This document shows, piece by piece, positions 7,268 to 15,730 of a DNA stretch of 64,000 bases. The stretch's first letter is position 1, and the number at the start of each line of letters is the position of its first letter. The DNA is from CAZQEZ01 sp964592475 (lineage in GTDB: Bacteria > Bacteroidota > Bacteroidia > Cytophagales > Cyclobacteriaceae). The DNA is taken from the NCBI GenBank assembly GCA_964592475.1, contig CAZQEZ010000002.1, forward strand, positions 1-64,000, in the 5' to 3' direction. The notes beneath the pieces were generated by a model. It was not told where the DNA came from. It ran no database searches and saw only the letters and a program-made list of their open reading frames with translations. Position numbers and translations under genes: made by a program.

Positions 7268-7894
7268 ATGAAAGAGTCGTACATTGTGGGCATTACCGGT
7301 GGAAGTGCTTCAGGCAAAACCATGTTTTTAAATAATTTAGTAAATGCCTTTTCCAGTAAAGAATTATGTTTGATTAGTCAGGATAATTATTACAAACCAA
7401 ATCATTTGCAACCATTAGACGATCAGGGCGTTCCAAATTATGACACGCCACTTTCACTTGATTTTGAACTTTTTGCTAAAGACATAGCTGATTTACGTTC
7501 TGGCATTACTGTAAAGAGACCAGAATACACCTTTAACAATCCTAAAAAAAGAAGAAGAATACTCACCTTTAAGCCTGCGCCAATCCTGATAGTGGAGGGC
7601 ATTTTTGTTTTTTACTTTCCACACATCTCAAAGCTTATCGATTTGAAATTGTTTATTGATGCCAAGGAGCACGTAAAGCTATCGCGGAGAATCAAGCGTG
7701 ACAAAATGGAAAGAGGGTATGACGTAAATGATGTGCTTTACCGCTATGAGAAACACGTAGCTCCAACTTATGAAAAATACATCGAACCATTTAAATATGA
7801 TGCAGATATAGTAGTACCCAACAACAATAAATTTGATAATGCCCTGGAGATGATTAAAGCATTTTTAAAAACTAAAATTGAAACCAAGAAGTAA
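7268..7894 (+). CDS. udk: Uridine kinase
   Basis: 208 residues. The P-loop GGSASGKT lies at residues 10-17, with the uridine-kinase segments SQDNYYKP, NYDTPLSLDFELFAKD and IVEGIFVFYFP, and the lid region RRIKRDKMERGYD. It phosphorylates uridine and cytidine with GTP or ATP in pyrimidine salvage. The reading frame begins 4 nt after rdgB, which indicates co-transcription. The gene converges with a small membrane protein gene whose stop is 8 nt away. Confidence 0.94.
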   Translation: MKESYIVGITGGSASGKTMFLNNLVNAFSSKELCLISQDNYYKPNHLQPLDDQGVPNYDTPLSLDFELFAKDIADLRSGITVKRPEYTFNNPKKRRRILTFKPAPILIVEGIFVFYFPHISKLIDLKLFIDAKEHVKLSRRIKRDKMERGYDVNDVLYRYEKHVAPTYEKYIEPFKYDADIVVPNNNKFDNALEMIKAFLKTKIETKK

Positions 7895-7901
7895 TATTTG
7901 T

Positions 7902-8234
7902 TTATGCAGTAGCTGTTTGCTTATGCTTAGATAGAGCAGCTAAAATTTCTGGAGTTACATTTTTTCCGCCGCTAAAATTATTGAAAATTGACCCAATACT
8001 GTAAATAGGCCCCCATGGAATGCCCCACCAACCTAAAAACATGGTAATTAAAGTGAAAGACCATGAAAAACGAATGGTTGATTCATTACCTCGAATGAAA
8101 TATACTGAGCTTGACCTGCTAAAGGACAAAACTATAATTGAAATGCAGTATTCAAAAACTACAAATCTACCTCCGTTTTCAAGTTCTTGCATAAGCTCAC
8201 TGGATCGCAAGTTTTGCGTATTTTTTATTTGCAT
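7902..8234 (-). CDS. Small membrane protein of unknown function
   Basis: 110 residues. After a polar N-terminus (MQIKNTQNLRSSELMQELENGGRF) come two hydrophobic segments, FVVFEYCISIIVLSFSRSSSVYFI and SFTLITMFLGWWGIPWGPIYSI, then FNNFSGGKNVTPEILAAL. The GWWGIPWGP turn is distinctive and recalls small conserved Bacteroidota membrane proteins, but I do not recognise a named family. It has no co-directional neighbour within 100 nt and the gap to the next minus-strand gene upstream holds no clear signal. Confidence 0.65.
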   Translation of the reverse strand: MQIKNTQNLRSSELMQELENGGRFVVFEYCISIIVLSFSRSSSVYFIRGNESTIRFSWSFTLITMFLGWWGIPWGPIYSIGSIFNNFSGGKNVTPEILAALSKHKQTATA

Positions 8235-8336
8235 AGCCTTATTATTAAAACTCTATTGCAAATAAAAAAGATTCAGTCATTTTACTTACTATTCAGTTAT
8301 TGGCTTTAGGTACCGATGTACCATTTCTATTATACT

Positions 8337-9560
8337 TTATAGATTTTGCCAATTGTTGTAGCGAGTGGCTATAGTTGCTGGCCTTATCGATGCCAATATG
8401 GTAATGATGACAATAGCAATTGCCGTATATAAAAAATCTGTAGCAACCATTTTTACTGGGTAGGCATCCACAACAGACGTAGACATGCCCATGGAAACAA
8501 TTCCAAAGGCTTTTTGAACTACAACAACCAGAAAGCCTGTTAATAGCCCTACAATTGCTCCTATAAAAGAAATAATTGCCCCTTCTTTGATGAAAATATT
8601 TCTAATAAACTTATTGTCGGCACCCATGGAATAAAGTATTGAGATGTCGCGTTTTTTTTCAATGGCCAGCATGGTAAGCGAGAAAAAAATATTGAAAGAA
8701 GAGACGGCAAGAATAAAAGAAAAAACCAGAAACACGAAAAGTTTTTCTATTTTAAGCACTTTGAGCAACGAACTATGTTGTTCATCACTATCTAAAACAG
8801 TGAACTTACTACCTAACATTTCCTGAAGTTGACCTTTTACACTGGCTACCGAGGCCTCGTCATTTACCATGATTTCCAGAGCAGTGCGCCTGTCACCATA
8901 GTTCATCAGATCAAGGGCAAAATCAAGCGGAACAAAAACGTAGTTAACATCATATTGCTTTTCTATTGAAAATACAGCGTTGGGCAATATATTTCTTTGA
9001 TTTACCAGAGTGGAAGGATCATAAGAAACTATTCTTCCACGCTTTGGGTAATAAATCTGCATGGCATGCAATTCGTTAGAAGGATCGATACTTAACTTAA
9101 ATTGCACACCTTGACCAATGATAGCGTATGGCACACCATTTTCAAGCAACTTTGGCTCTCCATACACTATGGTCTTACTCATGCGGCCTTGCTCCAAAAA
9201 GTTTGGTCCTACGCCCTTTAGCTTTATTATTTCTTCTGAATCTCTATACCGGGCATAGGCATTATCCTCTACTACCTCTGTTACTACCTCTACTCCTTTT
9301 ATATTATTTATTTTTGAGAAAAACTGGTCATCTACCTGAAAGGACTTGCCTACCGTAGCTTCAATTTTTATATCAGGATCAAAAGCATTGTACAAACTAC
9401 GCACAAAATCCTCCAGACCATTGAAAACAGAAAGCACTACTACCAGCATCATAGTGGCAAATGCAACCGCGGCCATAGATATAATACTGATAATGTTGAT
9501 AAAATTTTTCTTCTTCCTGGAGAAAAAATATCGTCTTGCTATGTAAAAAGTAGTATTCAA
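8337..9560 (-). CDS. ABC transporter permease of the LolC/LolE (FtsX/MacB) type
   Basis: 407 residues from a TTG at 9560 (MNTTFYIARRYFFSRKKKNF). The N-terminal transmembrane helix (SIISMAAVAFATMMLVVVLSVF) is followed by a large periplasmic domain (about residues 50-265) and the FtsX core of three helices (residues 270-395). FIARRYFFS...KKNFINIIS...GLE is typical of the LolE-like permeases of Bacteroidota, which move lipoproteins or act in envelope mechanotransmission with a LolD-like ATPase. No ATPase gene is adjacent. It follows rbfA by 18 nt on the same strand, a common arrangement in this phylum. Confidence 0.85.
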   Translation of the reverse strand: MNTTFYIARRYFFSRKKKNFINIISIISMAAVAFATMMLVVVLSVFNGLEDFVRSLYNAFDPDIKIEATVGKSFQVDDQFFSKINNIKGVEVVTEVVEDNAYARYRDSEEIIKLKGVGPNFLEQGRMSKTIVYGEPKLLENGVPYAIIGQGVQFKLSIDPSNELHAMQIYYPKRGRIVSYDPSTLVNQRNILPNAVFSIEKQYDVNYVFVPLDFALDLMNYGDRRTALEIMVNDEASVASVKGQLQEMLGSKFTVLDSDEQHSSLLKVLKIEKLFVFLVFSFILAVSSFNIFFSLTMLAIEKKRDISILYSMGADNKFIRNIFIKEGAIISFIGAIVGLLTGFLVVVVQKAFGIVSMGMSTSVVDAYPVKMVATDFLYTAIAIVIITILASIRPATIATRYNNWQNL

Positions 9561-9578
9561 TTTTTTCGTAAGCTGGTG

Positions 9579-9965
9579 CTATGATTCATTTTTATCGTCT
9601 TCTTCATCATTTTCTGGTGGTATTTCCAGGCCAGCCAATATTTTATCAATATGGGCAGCGTAGGCTGCACTGTCGTCATGATAAAAAATTAACTCCGGCA
9701 CCTTTTTCACTTGATTGGAAATCCGGTTACCTAATGCCTTCCGAATTTCGCCTTTGTGTAAGTTGACCTTGTACATCAGCTTTTCGGTATCTGATGCATT
9801 CAAAAAAGAAAGATACACTTTCGCTATACCCAAGTCGGGGCTTATTTTTACCTGCGTCACAGTGATGAAAGCGTTAGCAAAAAGGCTCTTGATATCTTTT
9901 TGAAATATATCACCTAAATCACGTTGTAATAGACGGGAAAATTTATTTTGTCGTTTGCTTTCCAT
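9579..9965 (-). CDS. rbfA: 30S ribosome-binding factor A
   Basis: 128 residues, the normal length. MESKRQNKFSRLLQRDLGDIFQKD is the N-terminal helix, followed by the KH-like fold with ITVTQVKISPDLGIAKVYLSFLNASD and the EIRKALGNRISNQVKKVPELIFYHDDS segment that matches the RbfA signature. The acidic tail (ENDEEDDKNES) is common in Bacteroidota. It binds the 5' helix of 16S rRNA during late 30S maturation and cold adaptation. It precedes the LolE-like permease gene on one transcript. Confidence 0.94.
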   Translation of the reverse strand: MESKRQNKFSRLLQRDLGDIFQKDIKSLFANAFITVTQVKISPDLGIAKVYLSFLNASDTEKLMYKVNLHKGEIRKALGNRISNQVKKVPELIFYHDDSAAYAAHIDKILAGLEIPPENDEEDDKNES

Positions 9966-10067
9966 GTTATGTACAAATATTAAAAGAAATTTGTAAAAGT
10001 CATTGACTTAACTGTAAATTCGAGTCAGAAAAGAATTATTGTATCTAAATAACTAATAAATAAATCA

Positions 10068-11480
10068 TTGTTCAACTTTTTTCGCATAAATGACCCATAT
10101 CGTGTTATAGTAGTTTTCATCATCTTATTGCTACTCAACATACCGTTTTTTATTGGAGGCTATCCGTTTACCATACCTCAATTGCATCAAATGCTAATTG
10201 GCGAAAACCTGGCCTCTGGTAAAATTCTTTATCTAGACCTTTGGGATGACATAGGCCCTTTCTCAGCGGCAGTATATTGGCTGATAGAATCAATTTTCGA
10301 TCGAAGCCAAATAGTTTATCACCTGCTTGCCCTAGTATTGATCATTTTGCAAGGAGCTTTTCTCAATGCCATCATGATTAAACATAAAGTTTACAATGAA
10401 AATTCATATACCTTAGCCCTTATTTATGTTTTATTGTTTACTACTTTTTTCGATTTCTATTCTTTAAGCCCTGTTTTACTAAGCACTACTTTTCTAATAT
10501 TCGCTTTTAATAAACTGGTGATACACATTCAAACCTGGCAAAAAAGTGATGATCGCATACTTACAATTGGTTTATTTATAGGTATCAGCACATTGTTTTT
10601 TCTGCCCTCCTTTGTATTTGCTTTGCTGGTGTTTTTTTCTTTTATATTCTTCACCGGTACCTCCGTAAGGCGTAATTTACTCTTTCTTTATGGTTTTTTA
10701 TTGCCATTTCTCATCGTTTGGCTATATTACTTATGGCAAGATAGCGGATATGCATTTATAAACCAAGCTATTTATTCTACCTTTATACATAAAGGTATTT
10801 ATTATATGAGCTTAATGTCCATACTGATTATTGGGTCAATTCCACTCTTATTTACATTTTACAGCATTCTTCGTACATTCGCTTCGGTTGGCTACACCAA
10901 TTACCAGGTACGCATCCAACAACTTATGCTATTCATGCTATTTTTAGCTGTTATTGCTTTTTCATTGGCTAATTATAAAGCTCCCCACCTGCTTATTCTT
11001 ATTATTATTCCATCCGCTTTTTTCCTCAACCACTTTTTCCTATCCATTCGTCGTAAAATTTGGCAGGAACTTATTTTTTTAATATTTATAATATTAGTGG
11101 CTACAATGAATTACGGCAATGTGAGCGGCCTGCTAATAACAAATCAATACATTGATGATGAAAATTTAATTGTGAGTACAACTCAGTATGATCAATTAAC
11201 TGAGGGTAAATCCATTTTAGTTCTTGATCAAAATTTAAACATATATCATAATTCGCAATTGGCCACTCCTTATTTAAATTATAGGCTGGCGCAAAATCAT
11301 TTTGCAAATCCTAATTATTACGATAACTTGACAGCTATGTTAAAGAATTTTTCTGCAGAAACTCCAAAAGTAATTATCGACCCCCATAAACATATGCCTT
11401 TTATATTTGAACGAATACCTATACTTGCAGAAAAGTACCGGTTGCACCCTTCTTTGCCAAATGTATATTTGCTCAAATAA
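10068..11480 (+). CDS. Large polytopic membrane protein, GT-C-like architecture, function unknown
   Basis: 470 residues from a TTG at 10068; no ATG or GTG lies between the upstream stop and the conserved start of the first helix. About eleven hydrophobic helices alternate with short loops, and a soluble C-terminal domain of about 100 residues follows (from ISGLLITNQY on the periplasmic side). Between helices 1 and 2 a periplasmic loop contains LIGENLASGKILYLDLWDDIGP, with acidic residues after the first helix as in GT-C glycosyltransferases that use lipid-linked sugar donors. No family name can be assigned with confidence; related proteins are annotated in Bacteroidota as hypothetical or DUF6427-like. 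The stop overlaps the convergent regulator gene by 8 nt. Confidence 0.7.
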   Translation: MFNFFRINDPYRVIVVFIILLLLNIPFFIGGYPFTIPQLHQMLIGENLASGKILYLDLWDDIGPFSAAVYWLIESIFDRSQIVYHLLALVLIILQGAFLNAIMIKHKVYNENSYTLALIYVLLFTTFFDFYSLSPVLLSTTFLIFAFNKLVIHIQTWQKSDDRILTIGLFIGISTLFFLPSFVFALLVFFSFIFFTGTSVRRNLLFLYGFLLPFLIVWLYYLWQDSGYAFINQAIYSTFIHKGIYYMSLMSILIIGSIPLLFTFYSILRTFASVGYTNYQVRIQQLMLFMLFLAVIAFSLANYKAPHLLILIIIPSAFFLNHFFLSIRRKIWQELIFLIFIILVATMNYGNVSGLLITNQYIDDENLIVSTTQYDQLTEGKSILVLDQNLNIYHNSQLATPYLNYRLAQNHFANPNYYDNLTAMLKNFSAETPKVIIDPHKHMPFIFERIPILAEKYRLHPSLPNVYLLK

Positions 11481-12237
11481 GCCAAAACATTCGTGAGGCT
11501 TCTTTTACAAGTTGAGCAGAATTTTTAACGTTAAATTTTATCAATAAATTTTTGCGGTGAGTAACAGCAGTGTTTGGACTAATAAATAAAGTTTCAGCTA
11601 TTTCTCTATTAGAGTATCCCTGCGAAATTAATTGCAAAACCTCAATTTCACGGGGTGATATTCGACCATGAGATTGCTTAAGTTGCGGAATACTTTCTAA
11701 ATTTTTATAGTCGTGAATTATTTTTCGCAGGATGGTAACAGAATTTTCTCTTTTGGCAATTTCACTCATGAGGTAAGCTTCTTTCATTTTTTCTTTAGAT
11801 ACATCCTTTACAATACCAAAAAAACTCAATATGCGGTTTTCCTGCATTTGCAAGGGTGTGCTTATAATTTGCAGATAAACCCAATAATTCTTCTTATGTC
11901 TTATCCTGTATTCTCTTACTATGCAATAATTCTTATCATGAGAGGATTCCTGAAAATCTACTGATGCCGTTACAATATTTAATAGCCATTCCGTATAATC
12001 ATCCTCATGTACTAGTGATGATAAGTCCTTAAAAGATGTCATTTGTAAGTCTTCAGAAGTGTACCCAATTATCGAAAGAATTTCATCACTTAAGTATTCA
12101 AATTGCTTATTTTCTAAATTGTAAATAAAAATCGACAATCCATTAAAAAGCTCTTGATGCTCTTTTAAAAAATCCTGGTTCCAGTTTCCTTGAGATAACA
12201 AAGTAGATTTAATTACAGTCAAAAGCTTAGGCTCCAT
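11473..12237 (-). CDS. PAS domain - LuxR-type helix-turn-helix transcriptional regulator
   Basis: 254 residues. A PAS_3-type sensor domain covers about residues 30-140 (ELFNGLSIFIYNLENKQFEYLSDEILSIIGY ... REYRIRHKKNYWVYLQIISTPL ... GIVKDVS). A helical linker leads to a GerE/LuxR DNA-binding domain at 190-250 with ISPREIEVLQLISQGYSNREIAETLFIS and the recognition helix TAVTHRKNLLIKFNVKNSAQLV. It lacks a receiver and a kinase domain, so it is a one-component regulator or relies on a small ligand in PAS. This architecture is frequent in Cytophagales. The target genes cannot be read from context. Confidence 0.87.
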   Translation of the reverse strand: MEPKLLTVIKSTLLSQGNWNQDFLKEHQELFNGLSIFIYNLENKQFEYLSDEILSIIGYTSEDLQMTSFKDLSSLVHEDDYTEWLLNIVTASVDFQESSHDKNYCIVREYRIRHKKNYWVYLQIISTPLQMQENRILSFFGIVKDVSKEKMKEAYLMSEIAKRENSVTILRKIIHDYKNLESIPQLKQSHGRISPREIEVLQLISQGYSNREIAETLFISPNTAVTHRKNLLIKFNVKNSAQLVKEASRMFWLI

Positions 12238-12415
12238 TTATCGTAGATTTATGATGACTTTTTGCTTTAATGAAATGAGTTACTTATTTATAAGCTTAAA
12301 TATAATATTGAATTTTCTAAGCAAACTAAAACAAAGCTTAAATTTAAAAAATAATATTATATATAAGTAGTAATATTCAAAAATAAATTGAAGCTTTTCC
12401 AAAAATCAACTTATA

Positions 12416-13372
12416 CTATAAGCCATATTTCATAAGTACCAGCAAAATAGTTTCTCCTACTACTTGCAATGTTCTGGGTGAAATTGCTTGAAGATTGTCA
12501 GCTTGAGTATGATGATAGGCAGGAAAATTATCCTTCTCGTCTAAATCAAAGTGTATTATATTGAGCATTGGAATATTGGCATCTTTACTTACAAAAATAT
12601 GATCATCCATTATCCCAGCCACTCGTTTATCCTTAAAGTAATCCGCAAATCCATTTTTTCGTGCTATGCGCCACACTTTATTCATATATTTGGCAGCAAA
12701 CTGCATGGATCCGCCCTCTTTATAAAATGTAGCCTGCGGAGCTCCTACCATATCCAGTAAAATACCAAACTTGGCCTTATAGTTTTTTTGATGAGGGTTT
12801 TCTGCCCAATACCGCGAGCCCAAACACCACCAAATATCACCTGCATTTTCAATTGTTTTCTCAATTTTGTAACCTGAAGGCTCTCCTTGATCTTCACCAT
12901 CAAACAGAATAATATCAACACCTAATTTCGGATTAATTGGTTCTGAAGATAATTGCCTGGCAATTTCTAATAAAATACCCGGCCCGCTTGCGCCATCGTT
13001 TGCTCCATCTATAGGAGTTTTTTTATTTAGAACATCTTTATCTGCCAATGGTCGTGTATCCCAGTGAGCTGATAAAATAATTCGTTTGGAAGCTTTTGGG
13101 TTATAACTTGCAATAACATTTTGCAATTTTACCCACTGGCCATTATACAGTTTAGCATCAAATTCCTGTAAAACAACTTTTGCTTGATAATCTGTAAATT
13201 TATCTACAAAAAACTGAGCACATTTGCTGTGACCATCCGTGCCTGGCACACGAGGACCAAACGCTATTTGTTGTTTTATAAAATAATAAGCAGAATCCCG
13301 GTCAAAATCATGCTGCGCCGAAGCAGGAGAATATATTGCTAATATAAAAATCGAAATTATCAGTACGCGCAT
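12416..13372 (-). CDS. Exported M28-family metallopeptidase / glutaminyl cyclase-like enzyme
   Basis: 318 residues with a signal peptide (MRVLIISIFILAIYSPASA). The zinc-binding positions of M28 proteins are visible: SAHWDTRP (His), DGANDGASGPG (bridging Asp), FDGEDQGE (Glu), LLDMVGA (Asp) and YHHTQADNLQ (His). The arrangement with HTxxDN near the C-terminus is closest to glutaminyl-peptide cyclotransferases and related Bacteroidota M28 enzymes rather than to aminopeptidase Y. It would act in the periplasm on N-terminal residues. It begins 2 nt after cysS and is co-transcribed with it. Confidence 0.85.
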   Translation of the reverse strand: MRVLIISIFILAIYSPASAQHDFDRDSAYYFIKQQIAFGPRVPGTDGHSKCAQFFVDKFTDYQAKVVLQEFDAKLYNGQWVKLQNVIASYNPKASKRIILSAHWDTRPLADKDVLNKKTPIDGANDGASGPGILLEIARQLSSEPINPKLGVDIILFDGEDQGEPSGYKIEKTIENAGDIWWCLGSRYWAENPHQKNYKAKFGILLDMVGAPQATFYKEGGSMQFAAKYMNKVWRIARKNGFADYFKDKRVAGIMDDHIFVSKDANIPMLNIIHFDLDEKDNFPAYHHTQADNLQAISPRTLQVVGETILLVLMKYGL

Positions 13373-13374
13373 TT

Positions 13375-14862
13375 TTACTCTTCATAAGCCCAATCAATAC
13401 CTGCCTTCATATCCTTTACCACTATCCCTTGTTCTTTCAATTTAGCCCTAATATGATCTACTTTGTCATAATCTTTTTGCTCTTTAGCCTCTCTATACAA
13501 CTCAAGTAATATCGCAATTATTCCTGTAGCATCAGCAGGTCTTTCTTCTAATAAACCAAATATATCTTCTACAAATAAACGATAGGTTTTGATTATATTG
13601 TCGAATACATCCTCCCCTATTTCACTAAATTTAAGATTGCCTGTATGTAAAGAATTAATTTTTTTCAGCAAATTAAATAAATGGCCACTAGCCTGAGCGG
13701 TGTTGAAATCATCGTTCATTGCACTGTAGCAATTATCAATAATTTGATCAATTTGTTTTATTACTTTATCATTCAGTTCGCCTTCATCGTTTTTAAATTC
13801 CAATTCTTTAACGATGCGTAAACCATTAATCATTTTTTTATAACCTTTGGCAGCAGCTTTTAAAGCATCATTGCTCAAATCTAAGGTGCTCGAATAGTGC
13901 GACTGCAACATAAAGAAGCGTACCGTCATAGGGCTGTAACCTTGATTAAGCAACGGATGGTTACCAGCAAATAATTGATTGGGTAAGAAAGAATTACCCA
14001 AAGATTTGCTCATTTTCTGCCCATTTACCGTAAGCATATTGGTATGCAACCAATACTTAACAGGTTCTTTTTCATTAGCACCTTTCGACTGAGCTATTTC
14101 ACATTCATGGTGAGGAAACTTTAGGTCCATACCACCACCATGTATATCAAAGGTTTCTCCTAAATATTTAGTGCTCATTACGGAGCATTCCAGATGCCAT
14201 CCCGGAAAGCCTTCGCTCCAGGGAGAATCCCAGTGCATGATATGACCTTTTACCGCTTTTTTCCACAAGGCAAAATCGACCGGGTTTCGTTTTTCATCTT
14301 GACCCTCTAATTCCCGCGATCCCGACATTAGCTCTTCTATTACCCTACCCGATAGCTCACCATATTTATTTTGTTGATTATATTTTTGTACATCAAAATA
14401 AATAGAGCCATTAACTTCATAAGCCAGTTCTTTTTGGAGCAGCTTTTTAATCATGCCTATTTGTTCTATCAAGTGACCCGTGGCAGTGGGTTCGATATCA
14501 GGAGGTAGTATATTGAATCGCTCCATCACCTGGTGAAAATCATTACTGTACCTCTGCACTATTTGCATTGGCTCCAAATTCTCCAATCTTGCTTTTCGGC
14601 TAATTTTATCTTCACCGTCATCGGCATCATCAGTTAAATGCCCAACATCTGTTATGTTGCGTACGTAGCGTACTTTATAGCCTAAGTGCTGAAGATATCG
14701 ATATATAATATCAAAGCTAAAAAAAGTGCGAACATTACCCAGGTGAACATCGCTATAAACGGTTGGCCCACACACATACATGCCAATAAAAGGTGGGTTA
14801 ATTGGCTCAAATTTTTCTTTTTTCTTGGTAAGTGAATTATAAACTCTTAATTCTTTTAGCAT
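13375..14862 (-). CDS. cysS: Cysteine--tRNA ligase
   Basis: 495 residues. The class I signatures are present: CGPTVYSDVHLGN (the HIGH equivalent HLGN at residues 40-43, Cys31 a zinc ligand), HIHGGGMDLKFPHHECEIAQ with the other zinc ligands, and QKMSKSLGN. The DALR/anticodon-binding region follows to the C-terminus. It charges tRNA-Cys in the cytoplasm. It is the first gene of a two-gene unit with the M28 peptidase; no T-box or leader structure is apparent upstream. Confidence 0.97.
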   Translation of the reverse strand: MLKELRVYNSLTKKKEKFEPINPPFIGMYVCGPTVYSDVHLGNVRTFFSFDIIYRYLQHLGYKVRYVRNITDVGHLTDDADDGEDKISRKARLENLEPMQIVQRYSNDFHQVMERFNILPPDIEPTATGHLIEQIGMIKKLLQKELAYEVNGSIYFDVQKYNQQNKYGELSGRVIEELMSGSRELEGQDEKRNPVDFALWKKAVKGHIMHWDSPWSEGFPGWHLECSVMSTKYLGETFDIHGGGMDLKFPHHECEIAQSKGANEKEPVKYWLHTNMLTVNGQKMSKSLGNSFLPNQLFAGNHPLLNQGYSPMTVRFFMLQSHYSSTLDLSNDALKAAAKGYKKMINGLRIVKELEFKNDEGELNDKVIKQIDQIIDNCYSAMNDDFNTAQASGHLFNLLKKINSLHTGNLKFSEIGEDVFDNIIKTYRLFVEDIFGLLEERPADATGIIAILLELYREAKEQKDYDKVDHIRAKLKEQGIVVKDMKAGIDWAYEE

Positions 14863-15167
14863 GATCTAAACGTATCTTATTTAAATGTGGCAAAGTTAAG
14901 TCAAAATCTGCTATATTAATGGTGCAATGGTTTACAAGAGGAGTAACTTATCAACAATTTAGTATAACAAATATTAAAAACACGAATTAATTGATTTACA
15001 GATCAAAAAAATCAAATTCCAGGTTATTATTTGCGTGTGTAAATAACATACCAACTACCCTTAAGCTATTAAATGCAATAAATGTAAATGATTTTAGCGA
15101 CTTTATAGCTTTACCCTGAACTTTTTTAAAGCAAGTTAAATTAATCTTATTTAAGTATTTACAATTA
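14863..15167. other. AT-rich intergenic region with no recognisable gene
   Basis: About 300 bp between the divergent cysS and rimP genes. One reverse frame stays open for about 60 codons (down to a stop near 15000) but has no start codon except close to its end and overlaps the rimP promoter, so I do not call it. No tRNA, repeat or strong hairpin is seen. Confidence 0.6.
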
Positions 15168-15199
15168 TTTGCTTTAGATGGTTATTTAATCTAACTTTG
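15168..15199 (+). promoter_or_regulatory. Bacteroidota vegetative promoter of rimP-nusA-infB
   Basis: TTTG at 15168-15171 and TAACTTTG at 15192-15199, separated by 20 bp, match the Bacteroidota consensus (TTTG, 19-21 bp, TAnnTTTG) exactly. Transcription should start near 15205, giving a leader of about 65 nt that includes the hairpin at 15224-15244 before the GTG start of rimP. Confidence 0.85.
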
Positions 15200-15223
15200 C
15201 AGCAATAAAAGGCATTTAAAGAT

Positions 15224-15248
15224 AGAGGGGACTTAGTCCCCTCTTTTA
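15224..15248 (+). terminator. Leader hairpin with T run, probable attenuator of the rimP operon
   Basis: AGAGGGGAC (15224-15232), loop TTA, GTCCCCTCT (15236-15244), then TTTTA. A perfect 9-bp GC-rich stem followed by T residues, about 20 nt after the predicted transcription start and 25 nt before rimP, has the form of an intrinsic terminator. As the operon encodes NusA, autoregulation by attenuation is a natural hypothesis. It could also be a leader stem that protects the mRNA, because the T run is short. Confidence 0.6.
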
Positions 15249-15268
15249 TTGAAATCTGTTGAGAAGAG

Positions 15269-15730
15269 GTGAGAGAAAAAATTGAAAAAAAGACTAAATC
15301 GTTATTAGATGATGACAATTTTTTTCTGGTTGATGTGTTGATTAGTGGTGGAGTTAACAATCAGAAAATCAAGATTTTAGTTGATGGCGATCAAGGAATA
15401 ACCATTGATGATTGTGCTAGCATTAGCAGGGCACTATCGGCTTGGTTTGATGAAGAGAATCTTTTTGACAATAAATACACATTAGAGGTTTCGTCACCAG
15501 GAGTTGAGCATCCACTCAAGCTTATTAGGCAATATAGAAAAAATATTGGTCGAAAATTAAGAGTAGATATGCAAGATGGTTCTCAACAAGAAGGTTTACT
15601 AAAAACTGTTAGTGAAAATTCTATATTAATTGAAAAAACAGTTAAGAAAAAGGAAAAGCTAGCGGTAGAAATACCTTTTGAAAATATAGATAAAGTTAAA
15701 GTATTGATATCATTTAAGAGAGATGGATAA
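15269..15730 (+). CDS. rimP: Ribosome maturation factor RimP
   Basis: 153 residues from a GTG at 15269 preceded by GAGAAGAGG. The N-terminal alpha/beta domain contains LVDVLISGGVNNQKIKILVDGDQGITIDDCASISRALSAWFDEEN, and the segment YTLEVSSPGVEHPL is the family signature (SSPGxxRPL). A C-terminal SH3-like domain follows (RKLRVDMQDGSQQEGLL). It binds the nascent 30S subunit early in assembly. The gene overlaps nusA by 8 nt in the classic rimP-nusA-infB order. Confidence 0.96.
   Translation: MREKIEKKTKSLLDDDNFFLVDVLISGGVNNQKIKILVDGDQGITIDDCASISRALSAWFDEENLFDNKYTLEVSSPGVEHPLKLIRQYRKNIGRKLRVDMQDGSQQEGLLKTVSENSILIEKTVKKKEKLAVEIPFENIDKVKVLISFKRDG

Noticed and set aside
14990..15185. Reverse frame without stops ending in THANNNLEFDFFDL near the rimP promoter
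   Set aside because: It has no start codon except 17 codons before the stop and covers the rimP promoter.
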